The notes under the pieces are model-generated. The model searched no databases. It was given only the letters and a program-made list of their open reading frames with translations, and was not told where the DNA came from. The position numbers and the translations under genes are program-made. This document shows positions 3,870 to 5,858 of a stretch of DNA of 5,858 nt, one piece after another (position 1 is the stretch's first letter; each line of letters begins with the position of its first letter). This DNA is from Anaerolineae bacterium (GTDB taxonomy: Bacteria; Chloroflexota; Anaerolineae; 4572-78; NAK82): assembly GCA_030598425.1 (NCBI GenBank), contig JAUVPY010000200.1:1-5858 (forward strand), written 5' to 3'.

Positions 3870-5858
3870 ATGGCTGGCAACGGACGTGGGGAGAATGGAC
3901 AGGAAAGTACGTTGCATGGGGATGTAGTTGGCGCCGCCATGGTCGTTGGGGGCGGCATCGCCGGTATGCAGGCGTCGCTGGACCTGGCAGAGGCGGGCTA
4001 TAAGGTCTATCTGGTCGAGACAAAATCGGCCATCGGCGGCCACATGGCGCAACTGGACAAGACCTTTCCCACCAACGACTGCGCTATGTGCACCATCTCG
4101 CCTAAGCTGGTCGAGACAGGGCGACACCTGAACATTGAGATACTGACCGATAGCCAAGTCACTGACCTAAAAGGGATGGCGGGGGATTTCACCGTCACCG
4201 TGCACACCCAGCCTCGGTACATTGATGTGGATAAATGCACCGGCTGCGGTGAGTGTGCCGACGTATGTCCGGTGGTCATCCCCGGCCGCTTCGATGAGGG
4301 ACTGGTTCAACAGCGAGCGGCTCACAAGCTTTACCCGCAGGCCATTCCCAACGCCTACGCCATCGAAAAGCGCGGCATCGCCCCTTGCCGCGACGCCTGT
4401 CCCGCCCACCAACGGGCACAGGGTTACATCGCCCTCATCCGTGAAGGCCGCTTTGAGGATGCGCTGCGTGTCATCAAAGAAGACAACCCCTTCCCCGGCA
4501 TCTGCGGCCGTATCTGTAACCACCGCTGTGAGGACGCCTGTAACCGGGACAAAGTAGACGACCCCATCAATATCCATGCCCTCAAACGCTTTGTCACCGA
4601 CACGGTGTACGCCGAGCCACGAGTCCCGCCCGAGCCGGTACCGGGCCAGTACGACGAGCGTGTGGCCATCATTGGGGCTGGCCCGTGTGGCCTCACTGCC
4701 GCCCAGGACTTATGCAAGCTGGGATACCGGGTGACCGTCTTCGAGGCACTTCCAGTGGCCGGCGGCATGCTGCGGGTAGGCGTGCCCGAATATCGCCTGC
4801 CCAGTTGGATCGTCGACCGGGAAGTGCAGGACATCATTGACCTGGGCGTCGAACTGCGATTGAACACCACCGTCGAGAACCTGGACGACATTTTTGAGGA
4901 AGGCTTCAAGTCGGTGCTCGTCGCCGTGGGGGCACACGAGGGGATTCGACTTCCCATCCCCGGCAACGACCTGGAGGGGGTGCTGATTAACACGCAGTTC
5001 TTGCGTGACGTACGGCTAAGTGAAATCTCAAATCTCAAATCTCAAATCTCAAATGACTCCTCGTCAAATGAGGATTTGGAATTTGATTTTTACGATTTGA
5101 TATTTGGCAAGCGAGTGCTGGTGTTGGGTGGTGGGAATGTGGCCATTGACGTGGCCCGCACGGTGGTCCGTTTGGGGGCGAGCGAGGTTCATATGGCCTG
5201 CCTGGAGGGTCGCCACAATATGCCGTCCCACGAATGGGAGATCCAGGAGGCCCTGGACGAGGGGATCGCCATCCACAACGACCGTACCTTCCTTCGCGTC
5301 GTGGACGATGGGGATGGTCGAGTCGCGGGCGTGGAGTGCCAAGACGTGGCTCATTTCGAGTTCGACGACCAGGGGCGGCTGGCGGTGGAGACCGTGGAGG
5401 GCTCGGAGCACGTGCTGCCTGCGGATGCGGTTATCTTCTCCGTGGGCCAACGTGCCGGTCTGGCCTTCATCCCCGACGACGCGGGGGTAGGGATGACCCG
5501 CCGCCGGACTATTGCCATCAACCCGAACACCTTTGCCGCCACCCGGCCGGGGGTCTTCGCCGCTGGCGACAGCGTGAGCGGTACTTCCTTCGTCATCGAA
5601 GCGGTGGACAGTGGTCACAAGTGCGCCGAGTCGATCCACCGCTACCTGCGCGGCGAGGAACTTGAGCCAAAACCCCGCCCGGAGCTGCCGGTGGTGCAGC
5701 TGACCCAGGCGGAACTGGACGAGCGGATGCAGCGCGGCGAAATCCAGATCACCCCACGCGTGCCTATGCCCGAATTGCCCATAGAGGAGCGGGTGAGAGG
5801 CTTTGCCGAGGTTGCCACCGGGTACACGCCCGAGCTGGCCCAAGCCGAAGCGGCCCGC
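3870..5858 (+). CDS. hdrA: HdrA with inserted GltD/NfnB-like NAD(P)-dependent oxidoreductase module, 3' partial
   Basis: 663 codons are open to the window end. Residues 1-167 are HdrA: FAD motif GGGIAG (27-32), GGHMAQLDKTFPTNDCAMC (56-74) and one ferredoxin motif C123, C126, C129, C133. Where a second ferredoxin motif would follow NAYAIEK, the sequence switches to a glutamate-synthase-small-subunit/dihydropyrimidine-dehydrogenase-type module. This has an iron-sulfur domain (C173, C177, C212, C216, C220, C224; CGRICNHRCEDAC), an FAD Rossmann motif GAGPCG (269-274), AGGMLRVGVPEYRLP (297-311), an NAD(P) Rossmann motif GGGNVA (420-425) and a closing FAD segment GVFAAGDSVSG (561-571). The last residues (FAEVATGYTPELAQAEAAR) are those that normally precede a cysteine cluster, so HdrA sequence probably resumes just past the window. 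Likely role: an FAD/Fe-S subunit giving the Hdr-MvhD complex access to NAD(P)H; cofactor preference is uncertain. About 28 residues (384-411) come from an inserted repeat. Confidence 0.9.
   Translation, partial: MAGNGRGENGQESTLHGDVVGAAMVVGGGIAGMQASLDLAEAGYKVYLVETKSAIGGHMAQLDKTFPTNDCAMCTISPKLVETGRHLNIEILTDSQVTDLKGMAGDFTVTVHTQPRYIDVDKCTGCGECADVCPVVIPGRFDEGLVQQRAAHKLYPQAIPNAYAIEKRGIAPCRDACPAHQRAQGYIALIREGRFEDALRVIKEDNPFPGICGRICNHRCEDACNRDKVDDPINIHALKRFVTDTVYAEPRVPPEPVPGQYDERVAIIGAGPCGLTAAQDLCKLGYRVTVFEALPVAGGMLRVGVPEYRLPSWIVDREVQDIIDLGVELRLNTTVENLDDIFEEGFKSVLVAVGAHEGIRLPIPGNDLEGVLINTQFLRDVRLSEISNLKSQISNDSSSNEDLEFDFYDLIFGKRVLVLGGGNVAIDVARTVVRLGASEVHMACLEGRHNMPSHEWEIQEALDEGIAIHNDRTFLRVVDDGDGRVAGVECQDVAHFEFDDQGRLAVETVEGSEHVLPADAVIFSVGQRAGLAFIPDDAGVGMTRRRTIAINPNTFAATRPGVFAAGDSVSGTSFVIEAVDSGHKCAESIHRYLRGEELEPKPRPELPVVQLTQAELDERMQRGEIQITPRVPMPELPIEERVRGFAEVATGYTPELAQAEAAR
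5024..5051. repeat. Four perfect tandem copies of AATCTCA inside the hdrA-gltD gene
   Basis: Units lie at 5024-5030, 5031-5037, 5038-5044 and 5045-5051, and a fifth begins with AAT. They are translated as part of SEISNLKSQISN (384-395). The A/T-rich composition contrasts with the surrounding GC-rich codons. The same 7-mer family occurs in the spacer before mvhD. The unit length is not a multiple of three, so gain or loss of one unit would shift the reading frame. Confidence 0.9.
5043..5103. repeat. Hairpin and A/T-rich tail completing the inserted repeat element
   Basis: CAAATCTCAAATGAC (5043-5057), loop TCCTC (5058-5062) and GTCAAATGAGGATTTG (5063-5078) form a stem of 13 pairs with two A-A mismatches and one bulged base. 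An A/T-rich tail with recurring ATTTG words (about 5074-5105) follows. Together with the 7-mer array this makes an insert of about 80 bases, in frame, between the FLRDVRL and GKRVLVLGGGNVA segments that lie close together in ordinary GltD-type proteins. It looks like a REP- or MITE-like non-coding element that has become coding. Confidence 0.65.

Noticed and set aside
5064..5843. Long antisense open frame (259 codons) opposite the HdrA-GltD gene
   Set aside because: It overlaps the NAD(P)-binding domain in antisense, starts within the inserted repeat side, and has no family-like motifs. It is a shadow frame.

Overview
The window is a GC-rich, all-plus-strand stretch carrying three genes of an anaerobic flavin and iron-sulfur electron-transfer operon. 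In order they are a tandem-fused heterodisulfide reductase subunit A (HdrA; 5' end outside the window), a MvhD/FrhD-type [2Fe-2S] delta subunit, and a second HdrA whose ferredoxin region holds an inserted GltD/NfnB-like FAD- and NAD(P)-binding oxidoreductase (3' end outside the window). The set points to a strictly anaerobic bacterium. An Anaerolineae-like Chloroflexota or a related sediment lineage seems most likely to me, but this rests on remembered resemblance of gene order, fusion types and repeat style. The sequence contains no taxonomic marker.

Layout: bases 1-3162 encode double HdrA. Bases 3163-3336 are a spacer containing a 7-bp tandem repeat array, the 5' stump of what looks like a four-helix-bundle (S23/bAvd-like) gene, and an inverted copy of the same repeat. 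Bases 3337-3786 encode MvhD, starting at GTG. Bases 3787-3869 are a short spacer with a Shine-Dalgarno sequence. Bases 3870-5858 encode the HdrA-GltD chimera, which is still open at the window end. No promoter or terminator is evident, so the genes are probably co-transcribed.

How they may work together: in known systems HdrA carries the FAD used for electron bifurcation, and MvhD passes electrons between HdrA and a hydrogenase or formate dehydrogenase. Here two HdrA-type proteins flank MvhD, and the second has its own nucleotide-oxidoreductase module. The encoded complex may therefore couple NAD(P)H to ferredoxin and another donor or acceptor. No HdrB, HdrC, hydrogenase or formate dehydrogenase catalytic subunit lies in the window, so the actual substrates are unknown.

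The most unusual content is repeat invasion. A C/G-rich palindromic element sits in frame inside the first hdrA. An AATCTCA-type 7-mer array with an attached hairpin sits in frame inside the second hdrA. The same 7-mer family flanks the four-helix-bundle gene stump between them. Both in-frame elements add low-complexity peptide at apparent loops without breaking the reading frames.
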